Source: Octadecabacter temperatus (lineage in GTDB: Bacteria; Pseudomonadota; Alphaproteobacteria; Rhodobacterales; Rhodobacteraceae). Taken from it: DNA of 64,000 nucleotides. The stretch lies in assembly GCF_001187845.1 (NCBI RefSeq), contig NZ_CP012160.1:2604001-2668000 (forward strand), in the 5' to 3' direction. A model generated the notes under the pieces. It worked only from the letters and a program-made list of their open reading frames with translations, ran no database searches and was not told where the DNA came from. The position numbers and the translations under genes are program-made. Positions 18,094 to 26,739 of the stretch are shown here, piece after piece. Numbering within the stretch: position 1 is the first letter of the stretch; each line of letters opens with the position of its first letter.

Positions 18094-18963
18094 TCAGTCG
18101 CCTTTCGGGCGCGTTCTTGCGATCGGCAATAAGACCGCGGAATTGTCCAAGTCTCCTTCGCCCTTCTCAATCGCGTCATGCATCATCGCCAGATAGGTTT
18201 CTGTGAACGGCAAACCTTGCCCGATGGCAGCGGCCCCATCACGTATTAGGGTAAAGTCCTTGGCAGATTGCGCGATCCGCCCTTGGGCTGCGAACTCACG
18301 CTGCGCCATCATCTGGCCTTTGGTGTTCATCACGGCCGATTGGGCTGCGGATGCTTTCGCGATGTCTAAAAAATCGTTCGGGGCCAGTCCCAGCGCTTCT
18401 GCGTAGACCAACCCTTCGGCGAGTGCCGCACGGTTCAACCCAAGAACAAGGTTAATCGCCAGTTTCGCGCGATTGCCGTTACCGATTGCGCCGACATGCA
18501 TGTACTGGCGCGACATAGCAGCCAGGATCGGGGCGATTTGTTCAACGGTGCCTTCATCGCCAGCGACCAGCAATAAAACATCCCCGTTGCTCAACGCGCG
18601 GCTTGTTCCAGAAATCGGCGCTTCTATCAAAACGACGCCACGTTTGGCAGCGGCATCGGCCAAGCCCCGCATCTGGTCAGGATCACAGGTACTTACCGAT
18701 ACCAGAACTTTTTCAGCATTGGGGGCCATTTCAATAACAGCGGCCAGTTGGTCGGTATCGAAAACGCACGAGAATATCACGTCAGCGTCCCAGACCTGCG
18801 TGGCAGAACAGGGCTTTCCACCAAGATTTTCCAGCGCAACGCTGCGTGCAGGGTCGGGATCAAATCCGTGAACGATGTGCCCTGCCCCAATCAATCGGCG
18901 GGCAACCGCGCTGCCGATCAGCCCGAGCCCGAATATCCCGATTGTTTGAAGCGTGTCCGTCAT
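18094..18963 (-). CDS. 3-hydroxyisobutyrate dehydrogenase family NAD(P)-dependent oxidoreductase
   Basis: 289 residues, normal for beta-hydroxyacid dehydrogenases. The Rossmann motif IFGLGLIGSAVARRL is at residue 9, the substrate loop EAPISGTSRALSNGDVLLLV near 125, and the catalytic lysine lies in GNGNRAKLAINLVLGLN. Members reduce or oxidise 3-hydroxyisobutyrate, tartronate semialdehyde, L-threonate or similar acids. It lies 48 bases downstream of the Gfo/Idh/MocA gene, separated by a stem-loop, so a shared sugar-acid pathway is plausible. Confidence 0.85.
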   Translation of the reverse strand: MTDTLQTIGIFGLGLIGSAVARRLIGAGHIVHGFDPDPARSVALENLGGKPCSATQVWDADVIFSCVFDTDQLAAVIEMAPNAEKVLVSVSTCDPDQMRGLADAAAKRGVVLIEAPISGTSRALSNGDVLLLVAGDEGTVEQIAPILAAMSRQYMHVGAIGNGNRAKLAINLVLGLNRAALAEGLVYAEALGLAPNDFLDIAKASAAQSAVMNTKGQMMAQREFAAQGRIAQSAKDFTLIRDGAAAIGQGLPFTETYLAMMHDAIEKGEGDLDNSAVLLPIARTRPKGD

Positions 18964-18980
18964 GGGTCACCGATTGTGGA

Positions 18981-19001
18981 TGGGCATCAAAGCGATGCCC
19001 A
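18981..19001 (-). terminator. intercistronic stem-loop
   Basis: TGGGCATC at 18981-18988 and GATGCCCA at 18994-19001 form a perfect 8-bp stem with a 5-base loop between the Gfo/Idh/MocA stop and the dehydrogenase start. No T-run follows on the minus strand, so processing or attenuation is more likely than termination. Confidence 0.45.
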
Positions 19002-19011
19002 CCATTGAATG

Positions 19012-20082
19012 TTACTGCGCCGCTTTCATATCGGCCAGCTTGGCCAATGAGCTATTGGAAAGCGGCAGGCTAACGGGCTCGCCAATCTCGGCGGAGATGT
19101 CGGCCGCAAGGTAGCTTTCCATTACCATGCGTGCGTGTTCAGCGGAAACAAGCGGTTCGCGATCCAACAAAACAGATTCAAGGAAGTGCAGTGTCTCTGG
19201 CCCCATCTGTCCCGCATACATGTGATCCACGTGCTCACCAGGCATGGTCGACATTGGAAACTGTGTTCCGCCGTCTGCAAGGTTCAACCAGTTATCACGC
19301 GAGGTGTCGTCAAGAACGAGGGACCCTTCGGTGCCTGTAATCTCAATCCAAGTGGCGCAATAGTTCGGGTAGCTGGGTGGCAAGTTCCAACCGCCACCAA
19401 CAATGACAAGCGAACCGTTATCCATGTTCACGGTGTTCCACATGCAGTCATAAGACCCGTTAAGTTCTTCCATGAAGCCGTAGGCGCCTTGCGAATAAAC
19501 TTTCGTCGGTTTCGCGCCGAGCAACCAGTAAACGAAATCCAAATCGTGGGTGGATTCCATCGCCGCGGGGGACAGCTTTACACGTCCCGCGATACGTTCA
19601 CCAAGGGTGCGTGACAGGTGGCGGCTGACCATGACATTTACGATTTTGCCCAGCTTACCCTCAGAAATCGCCTTCTTGGCCCAAGCGATCTTGGGGTTGA
19701 AGCGCTGCGAATAGCCGATGGTGAACTTCACGCCGTTCGCCTCTGCGATGTTGATCAAGTCATCAGCCTCGGACAGTTCCATCGCGATGGGCTTTTCCAG
19801 CAGCACGTGTTTGCCCGCCTTCAGGCAGTCACGTGCAATCGGGTAATGGGTCGGTTCCGGCGTTGTCGAGATGTAGACAATCTCGATCGCGGGATTGCGG
19901 ATGATGTCCTGATAGTCGGCCGTCGCGGACGCGGGATTGGTCAGTTCTTTGACCTCAGCCATTCTTTCAGGGTTAATCTCACAGATATGAAGCTTGTCGA
20001 CGAGTGCCGACTTTGCCAGCGACTCCGCTCGCATTCCACCGCACCAACCTGTGCCGATCACGGCGACTTCAACCTGTCTCAT
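19012..20082 (-). CDS. Gfo/Idh/MocA family sugar oxidoreductase
   Basis: 356 residues. The NAD(P)-binding motif VIGTGWCGGMRAESL is at residue 8 and the EKP motif, HVLLEKPIAMELSEAD, near 95. A C-terminal beta-sheet domain carries MESTHDLDFVYWLLG, including the catalytic histidine region. The family oxidises sugars, inositols or sugar acids. The downstream dehydrogenase and upstream cupin and TctC genes are on the same strand, suggesting uptake and oxidation of a carboxylated sugar-like compound, which is inference. Confidence 0.83.
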   Translation of the reverse strand: MRQVEVAVIGTGWCGGMRAESLAKSALVDKLHICEINPERMAEVKELTNPASATADYQDIIRNPAIEIVYISTTPEPTHYPIARDCLKAGKHVLLEKPIAMELSEADDLINIAEANGVKFTIGYSQRFNPKIAWAKKAISEGKLGKIVNVMVSRHLSRTLGERIAGRVKLSPAAMESTHDLDFVYWLLGAKPTKVYSQGAYGFMEELNGSYDCMWNTVNMDNGSLVIVGGGWNLPPSYPNYCATWIEITGTEGSLVLDDTSRDNWLNLADGGTQFPMSTMPGEHVDHMYAGQMGPETLHFLESVLLDREPLVSAEHARMVMESYLAADISAEIGEPVSLPLSNSSLAKLADMKAAQ

Positions 20083-20207
20083 TTTTATTCCATCCTGTCT
20101 AAGGTATTGATGATTTGTATAAATACGTCGTTATCCGAGCAAACAAGCTTTGCTGATACTTGCTATGTGATCTCCTGATCCCTTTGTGTGAACGAGAAAC
20201 CTAACAT

Positions 20208-20648
20208 TCAAACTTGATCACGTGGCGACATATGGGCGACGGTTTCTCCGGTTTCGGTAAACGTTCGCGTTACCTCGCGTGCGCCATAGATCCACAAGAT
20301 CGACAGCGGCCCGTCGCCAATGTTGCGAAAGTAATGCGGGACGTTGGCTGGAACAAAGCTGGTGTCTAGTGCGCCTAGCGTCATGACCTCGCCACCAACC
20401 ATTGCCTCGGCCTCACCTGACAGTATCGTAACCTGTTCAGCGCAATTGTGCGTATGCAATGGGGCTGCGCTGCCTGCGGGAAAAACGGTCGTACCGGTTG
20501 TGAACGGGGCCTGTGGGTCGGTTCTGCGGCCCACCATCAGGCGCGTTTCGACTTTGTCACCACGTGCGAACGGGGTGATCTCTTCGTAGAGAACGATCGT
20601 TCCGGTCGCATCTTTCTGTGTGCTTTCAGGTGTTTGAGACGTCATCAT
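20208..20648 (-). CDS. cupin domain protein
   Basis: 146 residues. The first cupin motif is visible as GSAAPLHTHNCAEQVTILSGEAEAM in sequence order, with metal-ligand His-x-His and a glutamate replaced at one position; the second is PANVPHYFRNIG with the third histidine. A metal-binding enzyme or sensor is likely. It lies 125 bases before the Gfo/Idh/MocA gene on the same strand, downstream of the tctC terminator, so it probably has its own promoter in 20649-20723. Confidence 0.75.
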   Translation of the reverse strand: MMTSQTPESTQKDATGTIVLYEEITPFARGDKVETRLMVGRRTDPQAPFTTGTTVFPAGSAAPLHTHNCAEQVTILSGEAEAMVGGEVMTLGALDTSFVPANVPHYFRNIGDGPLSILWIYGAREVTRTFTETGETVAHMSPRDQV

Positions 20649-20723
20649 CTAGTCCTCTCATCTGTTTTAAAGCGTACTCATTCTGGCACGATAATTCATG
20701 CCGATCCAATGGTCGAAGACGCA

Positions 20724-20752
20724 AAAACGCCGGACACGAAGCCCGGCGTTTT
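20724..20752 (-). terminator. rho-independent terminator after tctC
   Basis: AAAACGCCGG at 20724-20733 and CCGGCGTTTT at 20743-20752 form a perfect 10-bp stem with a 9-base loop. On the minus strand the stem runs into a T5 tract. It lies 20 bases after the tctC stop and ends the transporter operon. Confidence 0.85.
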
Positions 20753-20772
20753 CAAGGACTTCAGATCGACCC

Positions 20773-21744
20773 TTATTGCGAAGTCAGGTCTGCAACCAAC
20801 GCTTCGTATGCAACGCTTTGTTCAGCACGCATCGCGTCGTATTCAGCACCAGTGATAATCTCGATGTTTTCACCAAGACGGCCCATCATGCGTGTGAACG
20901 TCCGGTCTTCGCCCAGCGCAACAAATGCTTCGCTCAACGTCGCAAGAACATCTTCCGGTGTATCAGCAGGTGCAAGAACCACGCGGTGCATGAAGCCAAT
21001 GTCGCCTTCTACGCCAACTTCGGTGAACGTTGGGATGTCGTCGTAGATGCGTTCAGGGCCTGCCGTTGCAAGAATGCGAACCGTGCCAGCATCGATGTGG
21101 CTGGACAGCGAGGAAGGGAAACCCATCGTTACATCAGCGTCGCCGCTAAGCAGTGCCTGAAGAGCTGGCCCGCCACCTTGGTACGGTACAAGGTTCCATT
21201 CCATACCAAGCGATTTCATCATCTGTGCGGCCGGCACAAACAGCGCGCCCCAGTTCCCCGAATGCGCCATCTGAATGCCACCTGGATCCGCCTTGGACGC
21301 CTCAATCAAATCGTCCATGGTCTGGTAAGGGCTGTCAGCAAGCACGGCCACAGCGATCGGTGCAAAGTTCACACGTGCAACAGTTACGAAATCTTCTGCC
21401 GGATCATATGGCAGCGTTTCTACGTGCTGTTGCAGCATGTCGATGTAGTTGTGCGTGAACAAAAGCGTGTAGCCGTCAGCAGGCGCATTCGCGACTTCTT
21501 GTGTGCCTTTCTGCCCACCCGCACCTGGCGTCAAACGGACGATCATCGCCTGCTCAAGGTAGGTTGGAATGATGGACGTGATAACACGCGCGTTTAGGTC
21601 ATGCGAACCACCCGCACCAAGCGGGATCACCATCGTGATCGGCTTTTCAGGGTATTCCGCAAGTGCGGGTGACATGGACGCCGCAATCGCGGTCCCTGTG
21701 ACAGCCAGCACAGCCAGCGATTTCTTAGCAAAAGTCGTAAACAT
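20773..21744 (-). CDS. tctC: tripartite tricarboxylate transporter substrate-binding protein TctC (Bug family)
   Basis: 323 residues. A Sec signal peptide of about 28 residues ends SMSPALAEYPEK. The mature protein starts YPEKPITMVIPLGAGGSHDL, the standard Bug-family opening with the ligand-carboxylate loop. It captures a carboxylated substrate in the periplasm for TctAB. It is the last gene of the operon (order B, A, C), after a GC-rich stem-loop, and has a strong GGGAGA ribosome site. The ligand is unknown. Confidence 0.9.
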   Translation of the reverse strand: MFTTFAKKSLAVLAVTGTAIAASMSPALAEYPEKPITMVIPLGAGGSHDLNARVITSIIPTYLEQAMIVRLTPGAGGQKGTQEVANAPADGYTLLFTHNYIDMLQQHVETLPYDPAEDFVTVARVNFAPIAVAVLADSPYQTMDDLIEASKADPGGIQMAHSGNWGALFVPAAQMMKSLGMEWNLVPYQGGGPALQALLSGDADVTMGFPSSLSSHIDAGTVRILATAGPERIYDDIPTFTEVGVEGDIGFMHRVVLAPADTPEDVLATLSEAFVALGEDRTFTRMMGRLGENIEIITGAEYDAMRAEQSVAYEALVADLTSQ

Positions 21745-21773
21745 AGTCTTCTCCCTTAGTTGGTAGCATTTGC

Positions 21774-21795
21774 CGCGGCGCCTCCCTGCGCCGCG
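21774..21795 (-). terminator. intercistronic stem-loop between tctA and tctC
   Basis: CGCGGCGC at 21774-21781 and GCGCCGCG at 21788-21795 form a perfect 8-bp GC stem with a 6-base loop in the 60-base gap upstream of tctC. No T-run follows. It may protect the tctC message from 5'-side decay, raising binding-protein levels over TctA. Confidence 0.5.
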
Positions 21796-21804
21796 ACAAT
21801 TCGT

Positions 21805-23289
21805 TTATGTCGTCTTGGGTGAGCCGTAGAGACGTTTCCACAGCAGGTAGCCAATAACGGGGGTGGCGAGCAGAACAGCCAGCGCGCCAATTCGTTCCGT
21901 AACGAAGAACCCGACCGGATTACCGCCCGACATGGCCGCGGTCTGGCCGAAGGCGTACTCCATCGATGGCCCTAAGATGAAGCCCATCACCATGGGCATC
22001 ACATCAAACCTTGCCGACTTAGCGATGATCCCGAACACCCCAAAAGCAACGAGGATCAGCAGGTCGTTTGCGTCGGAACGGAACACATAGGTTCCTGCAA
22101 AGGCAAACATGATCACCAGCGGGATGAGGATCGATGTCTTGATCGTCACCAGTCGCGAGAACATCGGAATGGATAGGTATCCGATGACGAGGAAAAGCAG
22201 GTTAGCAATGACCATCGCAACGAGGATCGCGAATACGGTCGCGCCCTGCTCTTCAAACAATTGAGGTCCGGGGCGCAGGCCTTGTGCCACAAATGCCCCC
22301 AGTAAGATCGCCGTCACGTTGTCGCCCGGAATGCCAAGTGTCAGCAGTGGCACCATTGTCGGGCCATTTACCGCGTTGTTTGCGGCCTCCGCTGCAGCGA
22401 CGCCTTCCAGCTCGCCTTCGCCAAATGTTTCTGGATGATCAGAGGCGTTCTTCGCTGCGGAGTACCCCATCATGGCGGCAACGATCTGCCCCAAGCCAGG
22501 TACAATTCCGACACCTGTACCAATTGCCGTTGAACGGCAGATGGTCTTAAGGCAGCGGCGGAATTCAGCGAATGTCAGACGCTCGCCGACAAGCGCTGCC
22601 AACTTGCGGCTCTTTTCATTGCGGATGATGACAGACGCCACTTCTGGCAAAGCAAACACACCGATCAACATTGGCAGCAATGGAATGCCTGACTTCAGCT
22701 CAAACAGGCCAAAGGTAAAGCGTTCGACACCACCAAGTGGGTCAGTCCCGATAAAGGACAGCCACAGGCCGAACATCATCATGATCAAGCTTTTAAGCGG
22801 GTTAGAACCTGAAGTAGCGGCAATAATCACGAGGCTCATCAACAGCACGGCAAACAGTTCGGGCGGCCCGAATTGCATAACCAAAACGGCGATCGGGAAC
22901 ATCATGATAATGGTGAACATATCACTCGACGTATCGCCCCAGACTGACGCGAACAGCGCCATATCAAGCGCTTTGCGCGATTTGCCCTGTTGGGTGAGCT
23001 TATAGCCATCACGCGATGTCGCCACCGCAGCACCTGTGCCCGGCATTGAGATCAAGATCGCGGGAACACTGCCTCCAAAAATGCCGCCTTTGTAGATGCC
23101 CAATAGGAATGGAATGCCAACGATTGGCTCAAGGAAAAAGGAGATGGGCAACAGGATCGCCATTGCCATCAAGGTCGTAAACCCAGGCAAAGAACCAACG
23201 AGCATTCCGGCGAAAAGGCCGATGCTCATCAGCGCCATCGTGTCGAGGCGCATTGCCATCGCAAAGCCTTCAGCGAACATTTCAAACAT
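21805..23289 (-). CDS. tctA: tripartite tricarboxylate transporter large permease TctA
   Basis: 494 residues with about twelve membrane segments. Family motifs are clear: GMLVGSLPGFTTLMAMAILL near residue 27, GGSVPAILISMPGTGAAVAT near 72, GTGVGIVPGLGQIVAAMMGY near 255 and VPLLTLGIPGDNVTAILLGA near 315. It forms the transport channel with TctB in the inner membrane, energised by ion gradients. It lies 33 bases after tctB. Confidence 0.95.
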   Translation of the reverse strand: MFEMFAEGFAMAMRLDTMALMSIGLFAGMLVGSLPGFTTLMAMAILLPISFFLEPIVGIPFLLGIYKGGIFGGSVPAILISMPGTGAAVATSRDGYKLTQQGKSRKALDMALFASVWGDTSSDMFTIIMMFPIAVLVMQFGPPELFAVLLMSLVIIAATSGSNPLKSLIMMMFGLWLSFIGTDPLGGVERFTFGLFELKSGIPLLPMLIGVFALPEVASVIIRNEKSRKLAALVGERLTFAEFRRCLKTICRSTAIGTGVGIVPGLGQIVAAMMGYSAAKNASDHPETFGEGELEGVAAAEAANNAVNGPTMVPLLTLGIPGDNVTAILLGAFVAQGLRPGPQLFEEQGATVFAILVAMVIANLLFLVIGYLSIPMFSRLVTIKTSILIPLVIMFAFAGTYVFRSDANDLLILVAFGVFGIIAKSARFDVMPMVMGFILGPSMEYAFGQTAAMSGGNPVGFFVTERIGALAVLLATPVIGYLLWKRLYGSPKTT

Positions 23290-23322
23290 TATTAGTGCCC
23301 TTGGTCTTGGTGTTATTGATGA

Positions 23323-23868
23323 TCATTCGCCCGCTCCAGTGCCGCCGGAAAGCAGCGATAGAACGCGGGAATAAAACAGTTCGATTGAGTTGAGTTCAGG
23401 TAACGAAACCGCCAGCAACTGTGTGGCAGCCAAATAGAGCGCCACAGGTCCAACTATCGCCACAAGCGCGATCTGGATCGGTGATCGCGCACCCATTTGA
23501 AGCGAGATCAGCGTCGTTGCGATTGCGGTTGAAATCAAGAAACCGAAAGGCTGCATCGTGAGAGCAAAAAGCGTCAATGTCCCAAAGAGCATCGCTGCAC
23601 GTACCCATTCTGGACGGCTCATGCCCTCTTCGGGTTCAGCCACAGTGCCAGCGCGGATCATAAAGAACTCGATTCCACACATGACGGCCATCAAGAACAA
23701 AACGATGCCAGGAAAGAGCGTCGGTGCAATCGCCGAAAGCGACCGTCCAAACAGCGCTTTGGGTTCAGCAACCAGAAACGACAAGAAGACTAGCGACAAT
23801 ACTGCACCGAGGAATAAGACGACGAGCATCTTAACTTCGGGCGACTTGAAGAGGTTTTTGTTGCTCAC
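23323..23868 (-). CDS. tctB: tripartite tricarboxylate transporter small permease TctB
   Basis: 181 residues with four hydrophobic segments, as in the family; the central loop contains AEPEEGMSRPEWVRAAMLFG. It starts with GTG preceded by a strong GGAGG ribosome site. It follows the AEC carrier gene by 40 bases and precedes tctA. Sequence conservation in TctB is low, so the call rests on topology and context. Confidence 0.88.
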   Translation of the reverse strand: MSNKNLFKSPEVKMLVVLFLGAVLSLVFLSFLVAEPKALFGRSLSAIAPTLFPGIVLFLMAVMCGIEFFMIRAGTVAEPEEGMSRPEWVRAAMLFGTLTLFALTMQPFGFLISTAIATTLISLQMGARSPIQIALVAIVGPVALYLAATQLLAVSLPELNSIELFYSRVLSLLSGGTGAGE

Positions 23869-23908
23869 AAGATGCCTCCTTCGAAAGTTGAACGTACGGT
23901 GTTTTTCA

Positions 23909-24871
23909 TTAGTGCCCGAACCTTGTGCTGTCGGTGAATGTTTCGGTTTGTGAGTGCGGAGCCCCCCTCGCGGCAGCTCCAGTTTCGCTTGAAATTGTCA
24001 GCGCTGCCCAGACGAGCAAGGGCAGACAAATGAACGTTAGAGCGGTCGAGACCACGACAGACCCTGCCACTTGTTTGGCGTTCTGTTGAAACCTCTCGGC
24101 GAAAACGTAAATCACGATCGCCGTCGGCATAGTCGACAACAAGAACACGATACCTGCGACCGGTCCTTGCAATCCGAGGATCGTAATCGCCATGAACGCG
24201 GACGCGAGGCCGAAAAGCAATCTGCCCAGGGCAACCAACAGCGCAGGGCGCAGATCGGCGACCTCGAGCGTCGCAAGCGATGCGCCAAGCAGCATCAACA
24301 TTGCGGGTATCATCATGCCGCCCAGCAAATCTGTTGCCACCAAAATGACGGAAGGAACCGGAACGCCCGTAAATGTCACGACCAATACGGCTAGTACTGA
24401 ATAGATGAGCGGTTGGCGTAGCAACGTTTTTGGGTTGATGCTTCCCGAATAGATCCACATGCCCAGCGTATGCTGCATCAGTGCGACGACGAAGAAATAC
24501 GCGATCCCCAAGCGCAGCCCGTCGGGACCGAAGGCCAAGACCACCAGCGGTAGGCCCATATTTCCCGAATTCGGCATCATCAAAGCTGGAAGGAAGCTGC
24601 GTATCGGACCACCCAGCCAAAGAAGTGCAGCGAGCCCCAAAAGCCCGGACACCGAAATGCACACAAGCGCAGCCCCGCCCATGGTCCTGATCGTGTCCGG
24701 CGTCACCTGCATCGAGATTAACGTATGAAAGATCAACGCTGGCGTTGCGACCAAGATGACCACAGTACTGAGTGTGCGCGTTTCCAGCCCGACCGACGAA
24801 CGCCCCATCAAAAACCCGATCAGCGTGATGATGCTGATCGGACCTAGGATTTCTACCATCTGCATCAGCAT
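23909..24871 (-). CDS. AEC family transporter (auxin efflux carrier-like)
   Basis: 320 residues with ten predicted membrane segments in two halves. The first half has MLMQMVEILGPISIITLIGF and GPIRSFLPALMMPNSGNMGL with the conserved Asn-Gly motif; the second has LLFGLASAFMAITILGLQGP. Bacterial members are carboxylate (malonate, malate) transporters. It is placed at the head of the Tct operon, so two unrelated carboxylate carriers are neighbours. One could import and the other export, or both serve the same acid. Confidence 0.85.
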   Translation of the reverse strand: MLMQMVEILGPISIITLIGFLMGRSSVGLETRTLSTVVILVATPALIFHTLISMQVTPDTIRTMGGAALVCISVSGLLGLAALLWLGGPIRSFLPALMMPNSGNMGLPLVVLAFGPDGLRLGIAYFFVVALMQHTLGMWIYSGSINPKTLLRQPLIYSVLAVLVVTFTGVPVPSVILVATDLLGGMMIPAMLMLLGASLATLEVADLRPALLVALGRLLFGLASAFMAITILGLQGPVAGIVFLLSTMPTAIVIYVFAERFQQNAKQVAGSVVVSTALTFICLPLLVWAALTISSETGAAARGAPHSQTETFTDSTRFGH

Positions 24872-24916
24872 GACGGGCAGTCCTTATGAGAGTTAGGCTG
24901 GGTCGGAGCATTCACT

Positions 24917-25402
24917 TCACCCTTGAACCTGCGGAACGGTTTCGCCGTTCAGCGTCCAGTTTTCGAACACAACGGTACCGGACTCTTGCAACATTTTCGA
25001 AACAGCACAGTACTCACGCAGGACCTCAGAAACCTTTACAGCGCCTTCGCGAGGACCATCAAATTCTGCATTGATATTCAACGTAACAGACGGGAACGGA
25101 ACATCGATCGGGTTGATCAAACGGGTGCCGTGGCTGTCCATTGTAACGGAGATATCGATATCCATCGACGTGAACGTAATGCCATTTGCAGCGGCAAGTT
25201 TATTAGAAATCACATGGGTACATCCCACGAGCCCCATGAACACATACTCAACCGGCATAGGACCTTCATCGGTGCCGCCTCGCTGGATCGGCTCATCGAT
25301 AATCGCGCTCTTGCCACGGGCCTCCGCGACGGATTGCGTGTTAGAAGTTTGACGCCCAGTGACGGTGAATTTCCAAATCGGCTTCTCTTTGACGGTCGAC
25401 AT
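24917..25402 (-). CDS. OsmC family protein
   Basis: 161 residues. It has both reactive-cysteine motifs of the family: GLVGCTHVISNKLAAANG and REYCAVSKML. Members are peroxiredoxin-like hydroperoxide reductases; this shorter YhfA-like form may act on organic peroxides or thiols. It is 45 bases upstream of the AEC gene on the same strand and could be cotranscribed with the transporter operon. It has no signal peptide, so it is cytoplasmic. Confidence 0.85.
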   Translation of the reverse strand: MSTVKEKPIWKFTVTGRQTSNTQSVAEARGKSAIIDEPIQRGGTDEGPMPVEYVFMGLVGCTHVISNKLAAANGITFTSMDIDISVTMDSHGTRLINPIDVPFPSVTLNINAEFDGPREGAVKVSEVLREYCAVSKMLQESGTVVFENWTLNGETVPQVQG

Positions 25403-25805
25403 ATTTGCTTCCTAAACGCGTTTGTTCGCTTTGTATGGGAAAGATGAATAGCGACGGGCGAGAGTGAATTGCGCATGCAAGCCTCTGAAATCCCCCACTA
25501 AAGCGCGCTCACCTCCCCAGGAGTACGGCTTTGATCTAAAAAGAATGCAATCTATGAGCCTTCAATGGAAATGCTCTTTTCTCCTAGCTGCCTTCAGGAA
25601 TGTTGATAGGTCCGTGGCACGTATTTCTTTCAATTTTTCTGAGGGTTAGCATCAGATAACCACATTTGAACGACGGAAAGTCGTTTGCCATGTGTAATGA
25701 AATACGCGCCACCACCAAGCACTGCTAAATGTATGAATAGGTAGTCCCTCGATGATCGATCAACCTCACGTTGAATCGCCGATATTGACAAAGCGTTGCG
25801 TGAAG
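25403..25805. other. intergenic region without recognised gene
   Basis: About 400 bases between the OsmC start and the hydrolase stop. It is more AT-rich than the flanks. It should hold the promoter of the OsmC-AEC-Tct unit and the terminator of the hydrolase, but no strong hairpin or consensus promoter was seen. Confidence 0.4.
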
Positions 25806-26588
25806 TCAGTTGGGATCCAGACCCAAGAAACCAAGGAGGGCGACGACAAAATTGTTAGGTCGATCGAGGTTCATGATGTGTTTGGCTTCAGGCACTACTG
25901 AAAACGCGGATCCAGGACAGGCATTCGCCATAACGCGCATCGTGTCGGGCGGCGCCACAGTGTCATTGGCCCCTGCTAGGAAAAGCGTTGGCACGGTCAT
26001 GCCGCCCAAATGACGTAAATAATCCAAATCGATCAGTGCATTAGCACACCCTCGATAGCCTTCTTCAGTTGTTTTGAGAAAGCTATTGCGCAAGGTCACT
26101 TCCCGTTCAGGGTGGCTGCGGCGGGTTTCATCCCCAAACCAAAAACCGACGGTACTCTCCCATACGTCTTCGATTCCACCGCTTTCCAATATAGCCAAAC
26201 GATTGCGCCAGTTCTGAACGAATGCAAGTGGCGCATCGGCACGCGCGGCACAACATATCACGCGATTGACTCGTTCCGGTGCCGTTAACCCAAGACCAAG
26301 CGCTGTCATGCCACCAAGGGACAAACCCATGACTGCGGCTGTTTCGACGCTATGCTGATCCAAGACCCCTATCGCATCCGCGACAAAATCATCAAAAGAA
26401 AAGGGTGATGCAGGTGTCGGACTTTGCCCATGACCACGCGCGTCGCATCGGATCACACGATAGTACTGCTCAAGCAGCGGGAGCTGTTGATCCCACATGC
26501 CTTGCGTTGCACCCAAACTGTTGAGCAAAAGCAACGCAGGCGCTTCTTCGCGCCCCGAAACGGTAGAATGAAGAGTTTGAGTTGTCAC
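25806..26588 (-). CDS. alpha/beta hydrolase, 3-oxoadipate enol-lactonase-like
   Basis: 260 residues. The oxyanion-hole region is LLLNSLGATQGMWDQQL, the nucleophile elbow VMGLSLGGMTALGLGL and the catalytic histidine region PEAKHIMNLDRP, in the order found in PcaD. PcaD hydrolyses 3-oxoadipate enol-lactone in the beta-ketoadipate pathway. The GTG at 26588, preceded by AAAGGGGG, is preferred over a TTG 24 bases upstream. No other pca genes are nearby and a LysR gene lies upstream on the same strand, so the function may be a related lactone or ester hydrolysis. Confidence 0.78.
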   Translation of the reverse strand: MTTQTLHSTVSGREEAPALLLLNSLGATQGMWDQQLPLLEQYYRVIRCDARGHGQSPTPASPFSFDDFVADAIGVLDQHSVETAAVMGLSLGGMTALGLGLTAPERVNRVICCAARADAPLAFVQNWRNRLAILESGGIEDVWESTVGFWFGDETRRSHPEREVTLRNSFLKTTEEGYRGCANALIDLDYLRHLGGMTVPTLFLAGANDTVAPPDTMRVMANACPGSAFSVVPEAKHIMNLDRPNNFVVALLGFLGLDPN

Positions 26589-26739
26589 CTGAGCTAGCCC
26601 CCTTTGACCCAAAATCTAACGGAAGGCGAGCCTACAGTGGAAATTATATATGATCGCAACAGGCATCAGGAAACCTGATGTCAAAATTTCAGCACTAAGA
26701 CTCCACGCAAAGGGAAGGGCACCGTGCGATGCGACGTGG

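Noticed and set aside
20698..21597. A 299-codon plus-strand frame opposite tctC
   Set aside because: Composition is unlike a real protein (many Arg, His and Cys) and tctC is clearly coding on the other strand.
23865..24911. A 348-codon minus-strand frame overlapping the AEC gene in another frame
   Set aside because: The AEC frame has ten membrane segments and family motifs; the other has low-complexity Arg/Asp/Gly composition.
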